64,000 nt of DNA, from the NCBI GenBank assembly GCA_964608915.1, contig CAZSQA010000001.1:242160-306159 (forward strand), read 5' to 3'. Made by a program: the position numbers and the translations under genes. Below the pieces are notes generated by a model that worked only from the letters and a program-made list of their open reading frames with translations, did no database searches and was not told the DNA's origin. Below, in pieces: positions 9,584 through 19,700 of the stretch. The DNA comes from QWQI01 sp964608915. Its GTDB lineage: Bacteria; Planctomycetota; Planctomycetia; Isosphaerales; Isosphaeraceae. Each line of letters opens with the position of its first letter. Positions within the stretch are counted from its first letter, which is position 1.

Positions 9584-10936
9584 TCAGCCCAGGCCCGGAA
9601 TTTCCCAGCCGCGGCGATAGGTCTTGCGGACATACCGGTCGGCCTGGGGCACTTCGGGGAATCGCATCGCTTCAGCATACCAGTCCAGCTTCTTGCCCGG
9701 GAACCGGCAAGCGACTCCGCCCAGCAAAATCGCTTCGGTCAGCGGCCCGGAATAGCCGAAATGAGTGGCCGTCGAGCCGTTGCCTTTCACGGCTTCCACG
9801 AACTGGTGCCAGTGGTTCGCGCCGGCGGCGCGGGGACGGGCTTTCGTCTTCTCGGGATCTTCGCCCACGATGATCGGCAGGCTCACATGCGGCAAAATCA
9901 GAATGCCCGTCGTGCCGAAGAACACCGAGCCTTGATCCGGCAGAGCGTTCGGAGCGATCGCCTTCAGAACCTCTTCCGGCGGCCGGCGGTCGCCGTCGTA
10001 CCACGTCACGTTCACGGTTTTGCCGTCGGTAAACTTCGTGCCGGGGAACACATACAGCACCTGGGCGTCGTTGGCCCAGTTGGTTTCGTTAGGCACATTG
10101 CCGCTGGATGTCACCGAAAGAGGGGCCGTCAGGTCCAAGGCCTTGAAGACCGGGTCATAAATGTGGCAGCCCATGTCGCCGAAGGTGCCGGTGCCGAAGT
10201 CGAGCCGCTTCCGCCAGTTGCCGGGGTGATAATAGCCCTCGCCGATGAACGGGCGATCCTCGCACACGCCCAGCCACAGGCCCCAGTCGAGCGATTCGGG
10301 CGGCACGTCCGTCCGGGCAGGAATCGGGGCCGGGTCGCCCCACTTCTTGCTTGACCACGTGTGCACTTCCTTGATCTTGCCCACTACGCCGTCCTGCACC
10401 CAGGCGACGGCCGTCTTGTAGGCTTCGGCCGAGTGCACCTGAATGCCCATCTGCGTGACGAGCTTCTTCTGCTCGGCGATCTCCCGCAGCCGGCGCGACT
10501 CGAAAATGTCGTGCGTCAATGGTTTCTGACCATACACGGCCAGCCCGTGGGCCATCGCGGCGGCCGCGATCGGAGCGTGCATGTGGTCCGGCGTACTCAC
10601 GTTCACGCTGTCCAGCTCTTTTTCGCCCAGCTCCGCCAGCAGGACACGATAGTCCTTATAAATTTTGATCTCCGGGAAACGCTGCTTCAGAGCCTCGGCC
10701 CGCTTGAGGTCGACATCGGCCACGGCGACCAGCTTGACGTCCTTATGCTCGGCGATGGCCGAAAGGTCAGCATTGGCCATGCCGCCCGCGCCGAAGCTGG
10801 CGTGGCGGACCTTTTCGGAAGGGGCCGCCGAAATGAGCCGGGGGATGAACGCGGGGGCCGCGAAAATGCCGCCGGCAAGGCGGATCGAATGACGCCGGGT
10901 CATGCGCGAAGGCTGAGAGACGCGATCGGTGGTCAT
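9584..10936 (-). CDS. Exported Gfo/Idh/MocA family oxidoreductase
   Basis: A 450-residue protein. A twin-arginine signal (RRHSIRLAGG) precedes a Rossmann domain with FGAGGMANADLS, followed by VKLVAVADVDL, and the substrate motif QKPLTHD. The usual EKP is QKP here, as I have often seen in planctomycete members. The C-terminal alpha/beta domain ends in RRGWEIPGL. Family members are NAD(P)-dependent sugar or inositol dehydrogenases; exported ones are typical of Planctomycetes. It heads the minus-strand block with the twin-DUF1080 and esterase genes. An alternative start eleven codons in (MTRRHS) is possible; no clear ribosome-binding site decides between them. Confidence 0.9.
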   Translation of the reverse strand: MTTDRVSQPSRMTRRHSIRLAGGIFAAPAFIPRLISAAPSEKVRHASFGAGGMANADLSAIAEHKDVKLVAVADVDLKRAEALKQRFPEIKIYKDYRVLLAELGEKELDSVNVSTPDHMHAPIAAAAMAHGLAVYGQKPLTHDIFESRRLREIAEQKKLVTQMGIQVHSAEAYKTAVAWVQDGVVGKIKEVHTWSSKKWGDPAPIPARTDVPPESLDWGLWLGVCEDRPFIGEGYYHPGNWRKRLDFGTGTFGDMGCHIYDPVFKALDLTAPLSVTSSGNVPNETNWANDAQVLYVFPGTKFTDGKTVNVTWYDGDRRPPEEVLKAIAPNALPDQGSVFFGTTGILILPHVSLPIIVGEDPEKTKARPRAAGANHWHQFVEAVKGNGSTATHFGYSGPLTEAILLGGVACRFPGKKLDWYAEAMRFPEVPQADRYVRKTYRRGWEIPGLG

Positions 10937-11255
10937 GGATGAATTGTCCGGCTTGAGGCAGTGAACTTCGGTGATTGTGGCGGGCGCGGAAGATGACCAG
11001 AAGGTTCAGGCCATCCGGCGAAACCGAAGCGGGATGAATCTCGAGTGTCCCTTTTACCCGAGTCAAGGGCACCAGGCAAGGGTGCAGCGGCGGCGACCGA
11101 AATGCCGGCAGAGAGAATCGGCATATCCGGTCCTGATCACCTAAGTCAGAAAGCCGAGACCCAATCGACAAAGGGGACGGGGAGGGCAATCCCTGGCCTG
11201 ATCAGCCAAGCGAAGTGATTCCGATAACCCCTGTCGACCTCCTGCCATTTCGTCT
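10937..11255. other. Intergenic stretch with no gene seen
   Basis: About 320 bases between two minus-strand genes. It is presumably the promoter region of the oxidoreductase set. No convincing open frame, hairpin or repeat is visible. Confidence 0.4.
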
Positions 11256-12263
11256 CTATTTGCCCTTTTTCCGTTCGCGATCATTGGAGTCATAGAACTT
11301 TCTCATCAATGCGAATCGCCTTCGAGTGATCTCGGAAGTCATCGGTTCGTGACGAAGCACCTCTCGGTCCCCATCGTAGACGAAGATCCGAAATGGCTGA
11401 TGCAGTTCTTGGGTCAGATGGTAGACCGTCAGGTACTCGGCGAGGTCTTCCGTTCGTGCGGAACTTCCATAAAGCGAAACGAACGGCGTCGTTGCGAGTG
11501 CTTCGTACAGGTCTTTCATTTTCGATGCGTCCATGACTTTGCCGCCTGGTCGAAATCGAATCGACATCAGGCCTGAGTTTCGGAATCGACTGAGCGGTGT
11601 TCTGGCGTCTTCCCAAACACCTTCCGTAAATGGAGTTGCAGTGTTCTGCCGGTCGCCTTCGGGCTTTTGGATCAGCGAAGGTGTGATTTCCAGCGACGCA
11701 TCGACGATGTGAGTCGCTTCGTGCAGCAAAACGTACTGAATTGCCGTGATCTTTCCGACATCGGCTCGAAGGGAAAACGCGGATTCCTTCCGATCGAAAC
11801 ATGAGCTTTCTTTCTCGACTATCCACTCGGCAGCGGACTGACTCAGAATGGCGGCGCGGATCGTAATATCGAACAGGGAAATCGGATCGTCGGAATTGAC
11901 CGTCGAAGTCAGCGCCGTATTGGGCATGTCATTCAATAAGCTGATTTTCCGCAATCTCTGCTTGAGCACCTTCTGATGCAAGGGTGGCAGAATATCGATC
12001 GCTGCGAGAATCTTCTTGAGATCATCTTCGTTTGGCGAATAGAGCTTGGGGGACATTCCCGCCTCGCGAAAGATGGTGAGCACGCTGTCAGGCGTTTGTC
12101 CGACACGCTCGATCAAGGGGACGTCTGGAATCAAACCATATTGAGCTTGGGTCGCTTCGATCCTTGTTGAATCGGCGGACTTCAAGATCTCTTGAGCCCA
12201 AGCTTCAGTCGACACCGAACTAATCATGAAGATCGAGACGATCCCGGCAAAATTACGTCGCAT
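11256..12263 (-). CDS. Secreted HExxH-motif hypothetical protein (possible metallopeptidase)
   Basis: A 335-residue protein from the ATG at 12263, which opens a signal peptide (MRRNFAGIVSIFMISSVSTE, cleavage near AWAQ). A further 20 codons are open upstream but do not make a leader. The sequence contains LLHEATHIVD, a zincin motif with H181, E182 and H185. Downstream glutamates that could be a third ligand include those in the TEDLAEYLTVYH stretch. No family assigned. The AT content is higher than in neighbouring operons, and it opens the accessory patch that runs to about 15.4 kb. Confidence 0.7.
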   Translation of the reverse strand: MRRNFAGIVSIFMISSVSTEAWAQEILKSADSTRIEATQAQYGLIPDVPLIERVGQTPDSVLTIFREAGMSPKLYSPNEDDLKKILAAIDILPPLHQKVLKQRLRKISLLNDMPNTALTSTVNSDDPISLFDITIRAAILSQSAAEWIVEKESSCFDRKESAFSLRADVGKITAIQYVLLHEATHIVDASLEITPSLIQKPEGDRQNTATPFTEGVWEDARTPLSRFRNSGLMSIRFRPGGKVMDASKMKDLYEALATTPFVSLYGSSARTEDLAEYLTVYHLTQELHQPFRIFVYDGDREVLRHEPMTSEITRRRFALMRKFYDSNDRERKKGK

Positions 12264-12404
12264 AGTCTGACTCTTCGATTCTCGAGGGGCGTTCGAGCTC
12301 GCGGCTGGTTCACGTTTCTTCAATACCGCGAACGCTCAAATTCTAGTTCGATCCGCCTGAAGAAAGAAATGGCGCCTTTTTCGAAGAAGAGGACTGAAGG
12401 AGAA

Positions 12405-12432
12405 GGGGGCAAGAAGGAGAAAGGGTCAGGAG
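12405..12432 (+). repeat. REP-like direct repeat, copy 1
   Basis: A purine-rich stretch (core AAGAAGGAGAAAGGGTCAGG) that recurs with small indels at 13683-13710, on the far side of the nitrilase-family gene. The core GGGTCAGGAG resembles the REP/RAYT-type sequences seen in many bacterial genomes; this attribution is by memory of the motif only. Confidence 0.6.
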
Positions 12433-12441
12433 CCAAATTGG
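12420..12441 (+). repeat. REP-like element, inverted copy A
   Basis: AAAGGGTCAGGAGCCAAATT and two further bases. The reverse complement of 12544-12565 matches at 18 of 22 positions, so the two form an imperfect inverted pair about 100 bases apart. Confidence 0.55.
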
Positions 12442-12543
12442 AAGATTGGGCAATCGCTCCCGGGCGGCCGCGATTTCTTGTCGTTGACTCAAGCTCTTTC
12501 CGACCGACACCCTTGTTTTTCTCCGGAAATGATGCCCGGTTTA

Positions 12544-12565
12544 CCAATGAGGTTCCTGCCCCTTT
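12544..12565 (-). repeat. REP-like element, inverted copy B
   Basis: Inverted partner of 12420-12441. Read on the minus strand it is AAAGGGGCAGGAACCTCATT followed by GG. Together they form a BIME-like pair upstream of the nitrilase-family gene. Confidence 0.55.
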
Positions 12566-12858
12566 CTTTTGGGGCTCATTGACCCCGTTTCTGCCCTGAC
12601 CTGGGGCAAGAGATCTGGCACAAACACCTTGCGTCGGCCGGAATTGCCGGTCAGACTGAACCAATCACGATGTTCGTCCGCAAGAAATCGCCTAAAGACG
12701 AAACATTGGACCTGTCCCGCCTCCGTGGCTCGGCCGGAATGATCGGAAGTCCGTCGCCCCGCGGTCCTGACCGCTACTCTTTTGCGAAAGTCAACGGGAG
12801 CGTTATCGATGAGATGCACCGACACTGCCAAAGCACGAAACCGACGTGGGTTACCGGC

Positions 12859-13656
12859 ATGAGTACCGTTCGCATCGCTCTCGCGAACGTCCGCGTACCC
12901 GCAAATCCGAGTGAGTCCGTGCTGATGGCGATATCGGCGGTTGCCGAGGCGGGTCGACAAGGTGCGATCGTGGTCTGTTTTCCTGAGTGCTTCGTTCCCG
13001 GATATCGCTGGCCTGGCACGACCGCACCACCGCCAGATCCCGCATTTCTGGAGCGAGCGTGGTCCGAAGTGGCGAATGCCGCCAGGCTTGCCGGCATCAC
13101 GGTTATACTCGGCACGGAGCGTATGACTGACCGCGGCTTGCAGATCACCGCCTGTGTGATCAATCCGGACGGCACGATCGCGGGTTGGCAAGATAAAGTG
13201 CAGCTCGATCCGTCGGAAGAAGCTGTCTATCCCGCATTCGGCATGGAACGTCGAGTCTTCACCGCTGGACCGCTAACCTTCGGTGTGGTGATTTGCCACG
13301 AAGGGTGGAGGTACCCCGAAACGGTGCGGTGGGCTGCACGGCGAGGCGCGCAGGTCGTGTTTCACCCGCATGCGCACGTCGCCGAGCCCGGAAGTTATCG
13401 TCCCGTCACATTCGCTGATCCCGCCAATACTTTCCATGAGAAAGCGATATTGTGCCGTGCGGCGGAGAATACATGCTACGTCGCTTCGGTGAATTGCGCG
13501 AGCGAGGGCTCCGGGACGACGTCGGCTGTCGCGCGTCCGGACGGTACGCTGCAGTGCTTTCAACCTTACGGACAAGCGGGTTTGCTTGTGGCTGACCTGG
13601 ACCTCCGAGCAGCTACCGGATTGATTGCCTCACGGTGCCGGACGTCCCCGATGTAG
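12859..13656 (+). CDS. Carbon-nitrogen hydrolase (nitrilase superfamily)
   Basis: A 265-residue cytoplasmic enzyme from the ATG at 12859 (MSTVRIALANVRVP). The upstream extension to 12670 is not protein-like. The nitrilase-superfamily catalytic residues are present: Glu in CFPECFVPGY (E43), Lys in QDKVQLDPSE (K113) and Cys in VVICHEGWRYPE (C146). The superfamily hydrolyses amides or nitriles; the substrate cannot be told from the sequence. The 265-residue length is normal for the family. It is flanked on both sides by the same REP-like direct repeat and lies next to an IS remnant, suggesting it arrived as a mobile or rearranged segment (inference). Confidence 0.88.
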   Translation: MSTVRIALANVRVPANPSESVLMAISAVAEAGRQGAIVVCFPECFVPGYRWPGTTAPPPDPAFLERAWSEVANAARLAGITVILGTERMTDRGLQITACVINPDGTIAGWQDKVQLDPSEEAVYPAFGMERRVFTAGPLTFGVVICHEGWRYPETVRWAARRGAQVVFHPHAHVAEPGSYRPVTFADPANTFHEKAILCRAAENTCYVASVNCASEGSGTTSAVARPDGTLQCFQPYGQAGLLVADLDLRAATGLIASRCRTSPM

Positions 13657-13682
13657 GGGATTACGTTGCCGGGGAAGAAAAT

Positions 13683-13710
13683 GGGTCAGAAGGAGAAAAG
13701 GGGTCAGGAG
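13683..13710 (+). repeat. REP-like direct repeat, copy 2
   Basis: Second copy of the element at 12405-12432 (GGGTCAGAAGGAGAAAAGGG followed by GTCAGGAG). It ends directly before the GGCTCTGTAGAAAAC sequence that begins the IS remnant. Confidence 0.6.
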
Positions 13711-14341
13711 GGCTCTGTAGAAAACCCCATTCCCCTCTACAGAATCCTACAGAATCATGATGTTGTGTGTCACGGTCATAAGGCGAAGATCGCGGCAGCG
13801 GGCTTGATAGCTGCGTCCCGCTGTCGCCACACCCTGCCGTCGTTTCATCATGCTCATCACCGTTTCCACCTGGCTTCTTTCGGAGTATTTCGAATCGTCG
13901 AACGACTCCCTCATCTGCCTTCGGTATGGGCCACGGGGCAAAGTGATCCCGGGCCTGCCGATCTTCGCCGGTATATGGCTTGTGATTCCCACGACCTCGC
14001 GGGCGAATTCGTGATTCGACTCCGAATCGTATCCGGCGTCAGCAACGATATCATCGATTCGTGCAAGCTTTGCGGCTTTCCGGACAAGACTTCGGAATTC
14101 GTCCACGTCGGGCCTCGGTCCGTTGCCGGTCGAATGGGCCAGAATCATGTGATCGCCGCAATCGCATACGATGCCGAGCTTGGGGAACTTGCGATAGGTC
14201 GTATTCTTTATCGTGCAGGACCCCTTTGACTTGCGTGCAATGAAATAGCTGCTTGAATGATGCGAGTCGAAGCCCTCCAGACCCCTTTTCTTCTTCGGAT
14301 CGCCAGAGATCGACGGCGAATTTTCGAATCCTACCCGCAAT
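13711..14341 (-). mobile_element. Remnant of a DDE-type insertion sequence
   Basis: From GGCTCTGTAGAAAAC at 13711, which looks like an IS5-group terminal sequence, to about 14341, where the next gene's coding frame begins. The other end is absent. The body contains only the C-terminal part of a transposase (see pseudogene). The left-hand IS end cannot be found, so the element was probably truncated by a deletion or a second insertion next to the SUKH gene. Confidence 0.6.
13747..14340 (-). pseudogene. Truncated DDE transposase (IS4/IS5-like), C-terminal part
   Basis: About 197 codons remain open. The sequence matches the second half of a DDE transposase: IVADAGYDSESNHEFA (second Asp), IPAKIGRP, YRRQM, then SERSQVETVMSMMKRR, a helix that supplies the conserved Glu, and finally MTVTHNIMIL. 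The N-terminal domain with the first Asp is missing, and the apparent start (TTG) falls in sequence shared with the end of the next gene. It is therefore presumably inactive. It lies between the REP-like repeat and two SUKH genes. Confidence 0.75.
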
Positions 14342-14756
14342 TTTGGTCCTCAATCCTCGAGACGACCGAAAAGAAGAATTGTTCGAAAGAATCGAAGCGT
14401 TTTTCCACGGCTCCCCAGCCTTCCTGAAAGAAATGTACGGATCCATTGTCGAAATAGTAAAACTGATAGCCCTGGTGCATGACGAACACGAACGCATGTC
14501 GCGGAAGCGGAGGAAGTCCCGAATTTTTTAGCAATTCGTTCGCTGCCTCACGTGTGTCCACAAGGTCTGGAACTCGGAAATCACTTCCTGTCAGAAAATC
14601 ATCGATCCCATTTCCCGCCACTCGCAGAAACTTACGATAGGACTCAGGCAATATCTCAAGATCGTCAGGTGTGAGTGATGCGATTTCGCTTTCGGTGCAA
14701 CCCCTGGGATTTCGAGTTTTCGCGAATTTCGCCAGCAAATCATCGAATCGATTCAT
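14331..14756 (-). CDS. SMI1/KNR4 (SUKH) family protein, possible immunity protein
   Basis: A 141-residue protein from the ATG at 14756 (MNRFDDLLAKFAKTRNPRGC). The SUKH fold is indicated by SEIASLTPDDLEILPESYRKFL, then GNGIDDFLTGSDF, and the aromatic core HAFVFVMHQGYQFYYFD with FQEGWGAVEKRFDSFEQF. SUKH proteins are typically immunity proteins against contact-dependent or polymorphic toxins, but no toxin gene is adjacent. Its last codons overlap the IS remnant by ten bases, so the native C-terminus may have been altered. A longer frame extends to 14927 but is not supported. Confidence 0.75.
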   Translation of the reverse strand: MNRFDDLLAKFAKTRNPRGCTESEIASLTPDDLEILPESYRKFLRVAGNGIDDFLTGSDFRVPDLVDTREAANELLKNSGLPPLPRHAFVFVMHQGYQFYYFDNGSVHFFQEGWGAVEKRFDSFEQFFFSVVSRIEDQNCG

Positions 14757-14904
14757 TGGATCGCTCGCACGGAAGAAGTGAATGGCCAATGACACGATCG
14801 ATCGACCATAATTGACTTTGCACGGAAAGCAATCACTTGCCGTGATCATGCAGTATATGCCACATTGTGTTAGAAGTCTCAGTTCTAGTTGGGGATCGAT
14901 CGCA

Positions 14905-15381
14905 TCATGAGTCGTAGGCGTCTCCAAGATTCCGGAAACTCGGTTGCAGCCAGTACCAATAACCGCCTTTCGAATCGATCAGCTGTTTCAGAAGACTTTC
15001 GAAACCAGGTGCAACGACCTGGCAGTGTCCGGCTAAGCCATGACAATCCCGAAAACTGTCGTAACATCGTCCGAAGCGGGCAGGATTCAGATCGATCGTA
15101 AGGTAATCGCTTTCTGCCCTGGCGATCGTGAACCAGTCATAACTCCTGTCATAGCCGCAATCCTCGCCGACGATGATAGGGTTCGCGCGAAGAAAGTCGC
15201 AAGGTGGAACGATCTCGATCGAATAGTCCGCGCCCTCGAAGAGAATTGCACCTCCGCAAAGACGGTAAAACAGTTCGACATCAGCCGGGATCGGCATGCC
15301 GACTTCCGGAACTCCATTAGCAGGAAGCACTTTGCAAGTTTTCGTTCGGCGTATTTGATCGATCAGCGATTCGACCGACAT
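14905..15381 (-). CDS. SMI1/KNR4 (SUKH) family protein, second copy
   Basis: A 158-residue protein from the ATG at 15381 (MSVESLIDQIRRTK). It has the SUKH pattern: IPADVELFYRLCGGAILF then YSIEIVPPCDFLRANPIIVG, matching the 'FYRLCGGxxLF ... PxxxLxPAN' core of the family. It is the same strand as the neighbouring SUKH gene, 148 bases upstream of it, and they are only distantly similar. Two orphan SUKH genes beside an IS remnant suggest an immunity cassette that has lost its toxin, or a bystander that gives protection from neighbours (inference). Confidence 0.75.
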   Translation of the reverse strand: MSVESLIDQIRRTKTCKVLPANGVPEVGMPIPADVELFYRLCGGAILFEGADYSIEIVPPCDFLRANPIIVGEDCGYDRSYDWFTIARAESDYLTIDLNPARFGRCYDSFRDCHGLAGHCQVVAPGFESLLKQLIDSKGGYWYWLQPSFRNLGDAYDS

Positions 15382-15462
15382 TACCGATCGTCTCCGCACG
15401 CTGGCAAGAAAATGGAACGAGGTGAAAGAGTCTGGAATGCCTGCGATCGAAGCCGGTCGACG

Positions 15463-16596
15463 TCACTCCCGAAACAACCTCGGCGCGAAATCGTGCAGCG
15501 ACCTGCGCCAGGTCAGCCATTCGTGCGAAGTGCCTGGCGATTCGAAATAGACGTGCTTGATTCCAGCCTTTTCGAGGGCTTCGTTCATTGTCTTCATCCC
15601 GTCGATGAACCCCTCTTCGGTGCCTGCGCCGATCCAGAACAGGTGGACACGGCCGTTGAATTTCGCCGGGTCGGCGAAGACGCCACCGTTGGCGGATTTG
15701 GTTTCGAACTTGCCGGGCACAGGGGCGCTGAAAGCGCCGATCGAAGCGAATGTGTCCAGATGCGCCAGGCCGATTTTGATCGCCTGCATCCCGCCCATAG
15801 AAAGCCCGGCCAGAGCCCGGTGGTCACGATCGGCGACGGTTCGATAATGGCCATCGATCCACGGGACCAGTTCTTCGATCAGCACGGCTTCGAATCCGGC
15901 GAAATCGAACGGCTTCTCGGCCTGGCCCTCCCGGGTGGCGTAGCCGTTGGACATCACGACGATCATCGGCCGGGCTTTTCCGGCGGCGATCAGGTTGTCC
16001 AGAATGAAATTCGCCCGGCCCTGAGCCGTCCAGCCCCGCTCGTCTTCACCGGCTCCATGTTGAAGATACAACACGGGATATTTTTCGGCGCTCCGGTCGT
16101 AACCAGGCGGGGTGTAGATCATCGCTCGCCGCGGCTGACCCGTGACTTTCGAACGGAACCAGACTGAGCGAACCTCGCCATGCGGCACGTCGTGAATTGC
16201 ATGAAAATCGACACCCGGCTCAGGGATCTCGACGCCGCTGCAGGCCCGGCCCCAGCCGAAAAAGCTCTCGCTGCCCGGGTCGTTCACGATGGCGCCATCG
16301 ACGACGAACCAGTAATAATGAAACCCGGGTACAGGCTTCGTAACCGTCGCGGACCAGCTGCCGTCCGGCCCCTGCTCCATCGGAATTGCCTTTTTGCCGA
16401 GCCCGTTGTCGCCGCCGCCGGGCTGAAGCGTCACCTGCTTCGCCTCGGGGGCTTTCAGGCGAAAAGTCACGCTGCCGTCGTTCAGGATTCTCGGATACGC
16501 AGCTTTGGGCACGTTGCTGGAAGCCGGTTCGGAGCCATTTGCCTGAAAGCCGGCTGTGCCAAGGGAAATGGAAATGAGCAGGGTGTGGAGCATCAT
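15463..16596 (-). CDS. Secreted esterase, E-set domain plus CE1-type alpha/beta hydrolase
   Basis: A 377-residue protein with a short signal peptide (ending FQANG). Residues about 35-125 are an E-set/CBM48-like domain (VTFRLKAPEAKQVTLQ...FHYYWFVVDG). Residues 145-377 are an alpha/beta hydrolase of the enterochelin-esterase/feruloyl-esterase (CE1) kind, with GLSMGG (S266) and a catalytic His at H358 (TSHEW). Proteins of this architecture release acetyl or feruloyl groups from plant polysaccharides; the specific ester is unknown. It lies 137 bases downstream of the amidohydrolase fusion gene on the same strand. Confidence 0.88.
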   Translation of the reverse strand: MMLHTLLISISLGTAGFQANGSEPASSNVPKAAYPRILNDGSVTFRLKAPEAKQVTLQPGGGDNGLGKKAIPMEQGPDGSWSATVTKPVPGFHYYWFVVDGAIVNDPGSESFFGWGRACSGVEIPEPGVDFHAIHDVPHGEVRSVWFRSKVTGQPRRAMIYTPPGYDRSAEKYPVLYLQHGAGEDERGWTAQGRANFILDNLIAAGKARPMIVVMSNGYATREGQAEKPFDFAGFEAVLIEELVPWIDGHYRTVADRDHRALAGLSMGGMQAIKIGLAHLDTFASIGAFSAPVPGKFETKSANGGVFADPAKFNGRVHLFWIGAGTEEGFIDGMKTMNEALEKAGIKHVYFESPGTSHEWLTWRRSLHDFAPRLFRE

Positions 16597-16733
16597 TCAT
16601 GTCTCTTTCGGACAAGTTCTGACGTATCTACTGGCCTTGAAATCCTGTCAGATGAAGCAGTGGCCATAGCTCGATTCCGTCGCTGACGCTTCCGGCTCGT
16701 TTGAGAAGTTTCGGAATCTCGCGTGGAATGCAT

Positions 16734-19700
16734 TCATTTCTGAAATGCAATCTCGCCTTCCACCCAGGTCGCGAGGGTTTTGGCTTTCAGGATTTCGGTG
16801 CCTCGGGTTTCGAAAAGGTCGTGGTCGAAGACGGTCAGGTCGGCGACGTAGCCGGGGGCGATTTTGCCGAGCCGACCTTCGGCGAACTGGGCGTAGGCCG
16901 AGCCGGAAGTGAACCCGGTCAGGGCTTTATCCATCGTCATTTTGTGTTCGGGCCGCCAGCCGCCCGGGGGCGATCCGTCGGCGGCCTGGCGTGTGACCGC
17001 GCCGAAAAGGCCCCAGAGAGGGTCGGCGATTTCGACCGGGAAATCGCTGCCGAAGGCCAGTCGCACGCCATCTTCGAAAAACCAGCCCCAGGCATAGGCG
17101 CCCCGGGCCCGGGCGTCGCCCAGGCGGGCGTCGGCCCAGCGCTGGTCGCTGGAGGCATGCGAAGGCTGCATGCTGGCGATGATGCCCGAGGCGGCGAAAC
17201 GCTTGACGTCCTGCCGGCGGACGACCTGGGCGTGCTCGATCCGCCAGCGCGGGTCGGCCACGGCCCAGGTCGATTTGTCGACGGAGCGGAAGGCCTTTTC
17301 GAAAGCGTCCAGCACCAGGGCGTTGCCTTTGTCGCCGATGGCGTGCGTGCAGACCTGCCAGCCAGTGGGCAGGGCGGCCGACAGGGCGTTTTCGAAAGTC
17401 TTCAGGTCGATCAGTTGCAATCCTTTATGCCCTGGGTCGTCGGCATAATCGTCGAAGAGCAGGGCCCCGCGCGAACCCATGGCACCATCGATGAAAAACT
17501 TCATGGCCCGAACTTCGTATCGCCCTGAGCCCGCCACCGGCACGCCGGGACGATTCTTGCGGAAAAAGGCTGCCGGGTCGGCCGGGGCCGAGGCCATGCC
17601 GTAAATGCGAAGTTTCAATTGCCCGGCCCGGTCGAGCTTTTCGAGCACGCGCCGTTCCTGGGCATCCAGGCCGGCGTCGTGAATGCCCGTCAGGCCGACG
17701 GACAGGCACTCGGCCTGTGCGAAGAGCATCCGGCGTTCGAGCGTGGCGTCGTCGGTGGGCGGCACCGCACGCCAGACCATGCCCATGGCCCCGTCGACGA
17801 ACAGGCCCGTCGGTTCGCCGGCGGTGTCGGTCATCATCTGGCCGTCGGAGGGCACCTGCGATTTCGAAGCGGCTGTAATTTTGGCCCGTTTCAGGGCTTC
17901 GCCGTTGGCCCAACCGGCGTGACCGTCCACCCTAACCAGCCACACGGGGCGATCGGGCAGGGCCTTGTCGAGCGATTGCCGCGTGGGGAAGACCTGCCCC
18001 GGCCAGAGCGATTGATCCCAGTTTCGGCCCAGGATCCAGCCGTCGCCGGGCCTTTCCCCGGCCCGTTTTTTCACTTTGGCGGCGACTTCCTCCTGCGATT
18101 TGCAATCACGCAAGTCGAGTTCGTCCAGATTCGAGCCGAGCATCGAAAGGTGGGCGTGCGAATCGATCAGCCCGGGGACGATCATGCTGCCTGCCGGATA
18201 GGTGATCCGCTTCGTCTCGGCCGATGCAAGCTTTGCCAGATCCGCCGCATTGCCTGCGGCCAGAATGCGGCCGTCGCGAATTGCAATCGCTTCGACGACC
18301 GGATTCGCCGCGTCGCCGGTCCAGATCCTGCCGGCCCGGATCAGGGCGGTCGCAGGGCGGCTTTGCGGATGTTTCAGGCCCTTGCCCGCCAGTGTGCCGG
18401 TGAATTGGCCGTCGCGAATGGCGAACTTGCCGTTGACGAGTAGATGTTTCACACCGTCGGCATATTGCGTGGAATCAGCGAATGTGGATTTATCGCGAAA
18501 CGACTTCGGGTCGAAAACGACGAGATCGGCGACGAGCCCGGGGGCGATCCGACCCCGGTCGGTCATTCCCAGGATCGCGGCCGGCAGGCCGGTGGCGGCA
18601 TGGATGGCCTGTTCGAGCGTGATCGTTTTGTCGTCGAGGGCATAGCGAATCTTGCGCGGGAAAGTGCCGTAAGCGCGCGGGTGGGGCTTGTCGGCACCGC
18701 CCGGCTTGTGCGCGCCTCCGTCGGAAGCTGTGGCCACGTAAGGCTTTTTCATGCCGTAGCGGACGTCGTCTTCGCTCATGCCGAAGGAGATCGCACCGGC
18801 GTCGCCGGCCAGGAGGATTTCGATGACGATCTCTTCGGCCTGCTTGCTTTCGGCTTTGGCGATTTCGTCGAGCGGTTTGCCGACCCATGCCGGCCTGGGT
18901 GTGAAGCGGGAGATGACGATCGAATGGCCGCCGTCGCGGCCGGAAAGGTTGCCGCGGATTTCTCTGGCCAGCTTCTCTTTCGCCGCAGTGTCCTTGAGTT
19001 TTTCGGCCAGTTCCTTCGCTGAGATCACGCGTGCCCAGTCAGGGGCGACCATGGCCGAAAGTCGTGTACTGGAAGCGACATACGGATATTGATCGGCCGT
19101 GACGGCCAGCCCTTCGGCCCGGGCCTTTTCGATCGCCTCGCAGGCAGCGGCGATGAGGCCCCAGTTGGCCTTGCCGCTGGCCTTCAGGTGCGAGACATGC
19201 ACCGGCAGGCGGGCCTCGCGGCCGATGCGGATGGCTTCCTCGACCGATTTGACGACCGCCGAACCTTCGTTGCGGATGTGTGAAGCATAGATGCCGCCGT
19301 GGTTTGCGACGGTTTTCGAAAGGGCGATGAGTTCGTCGGTATCGGCGAATTTGCCGGGCACGTAGATCAGGCCGGTGGACATGCCCCAGGCCCCGGCTTG
19401 CATTTCGCGGTCGATCAGGCCGTTCATTCTTGCCAATTCTTCGGCCGTGGGTGGGCGTTCGTCGTTGTTCATGACGATGGCCCGGATGGACCCGTGCGGA
19501 ATCAGGTGGACGACGTTCGTGCCGGCACCTTCGGAATCGATGGCTGCGTAGAGCTTTGCGACATCCGTCGCGCCGCCGCCGCAGTTGCCCGTGACGATCG
19601 TTGTGACGCCCTGATGGAGAAAGTTGCGGTTATCGCGCGTGGCGGGGGCGACGATCGATGTGTCCGAATGATTGTGCAGGTCGATGAAGCCAGGGGCGAC

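Larger units (their letters stand above)
12264..12858. other. Intergenic region carrying REP-like inverted repeats
   Basis: Nearly 600 bases without a credible gene. Open frames exist on both strands, but they run through the repeats and lack domains. The stretch contains the REP-like elements at 12405-12441 and 12544-12565 described separately. It is the upstream region of the nitrilase-family gene. Confidence 0.5.
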
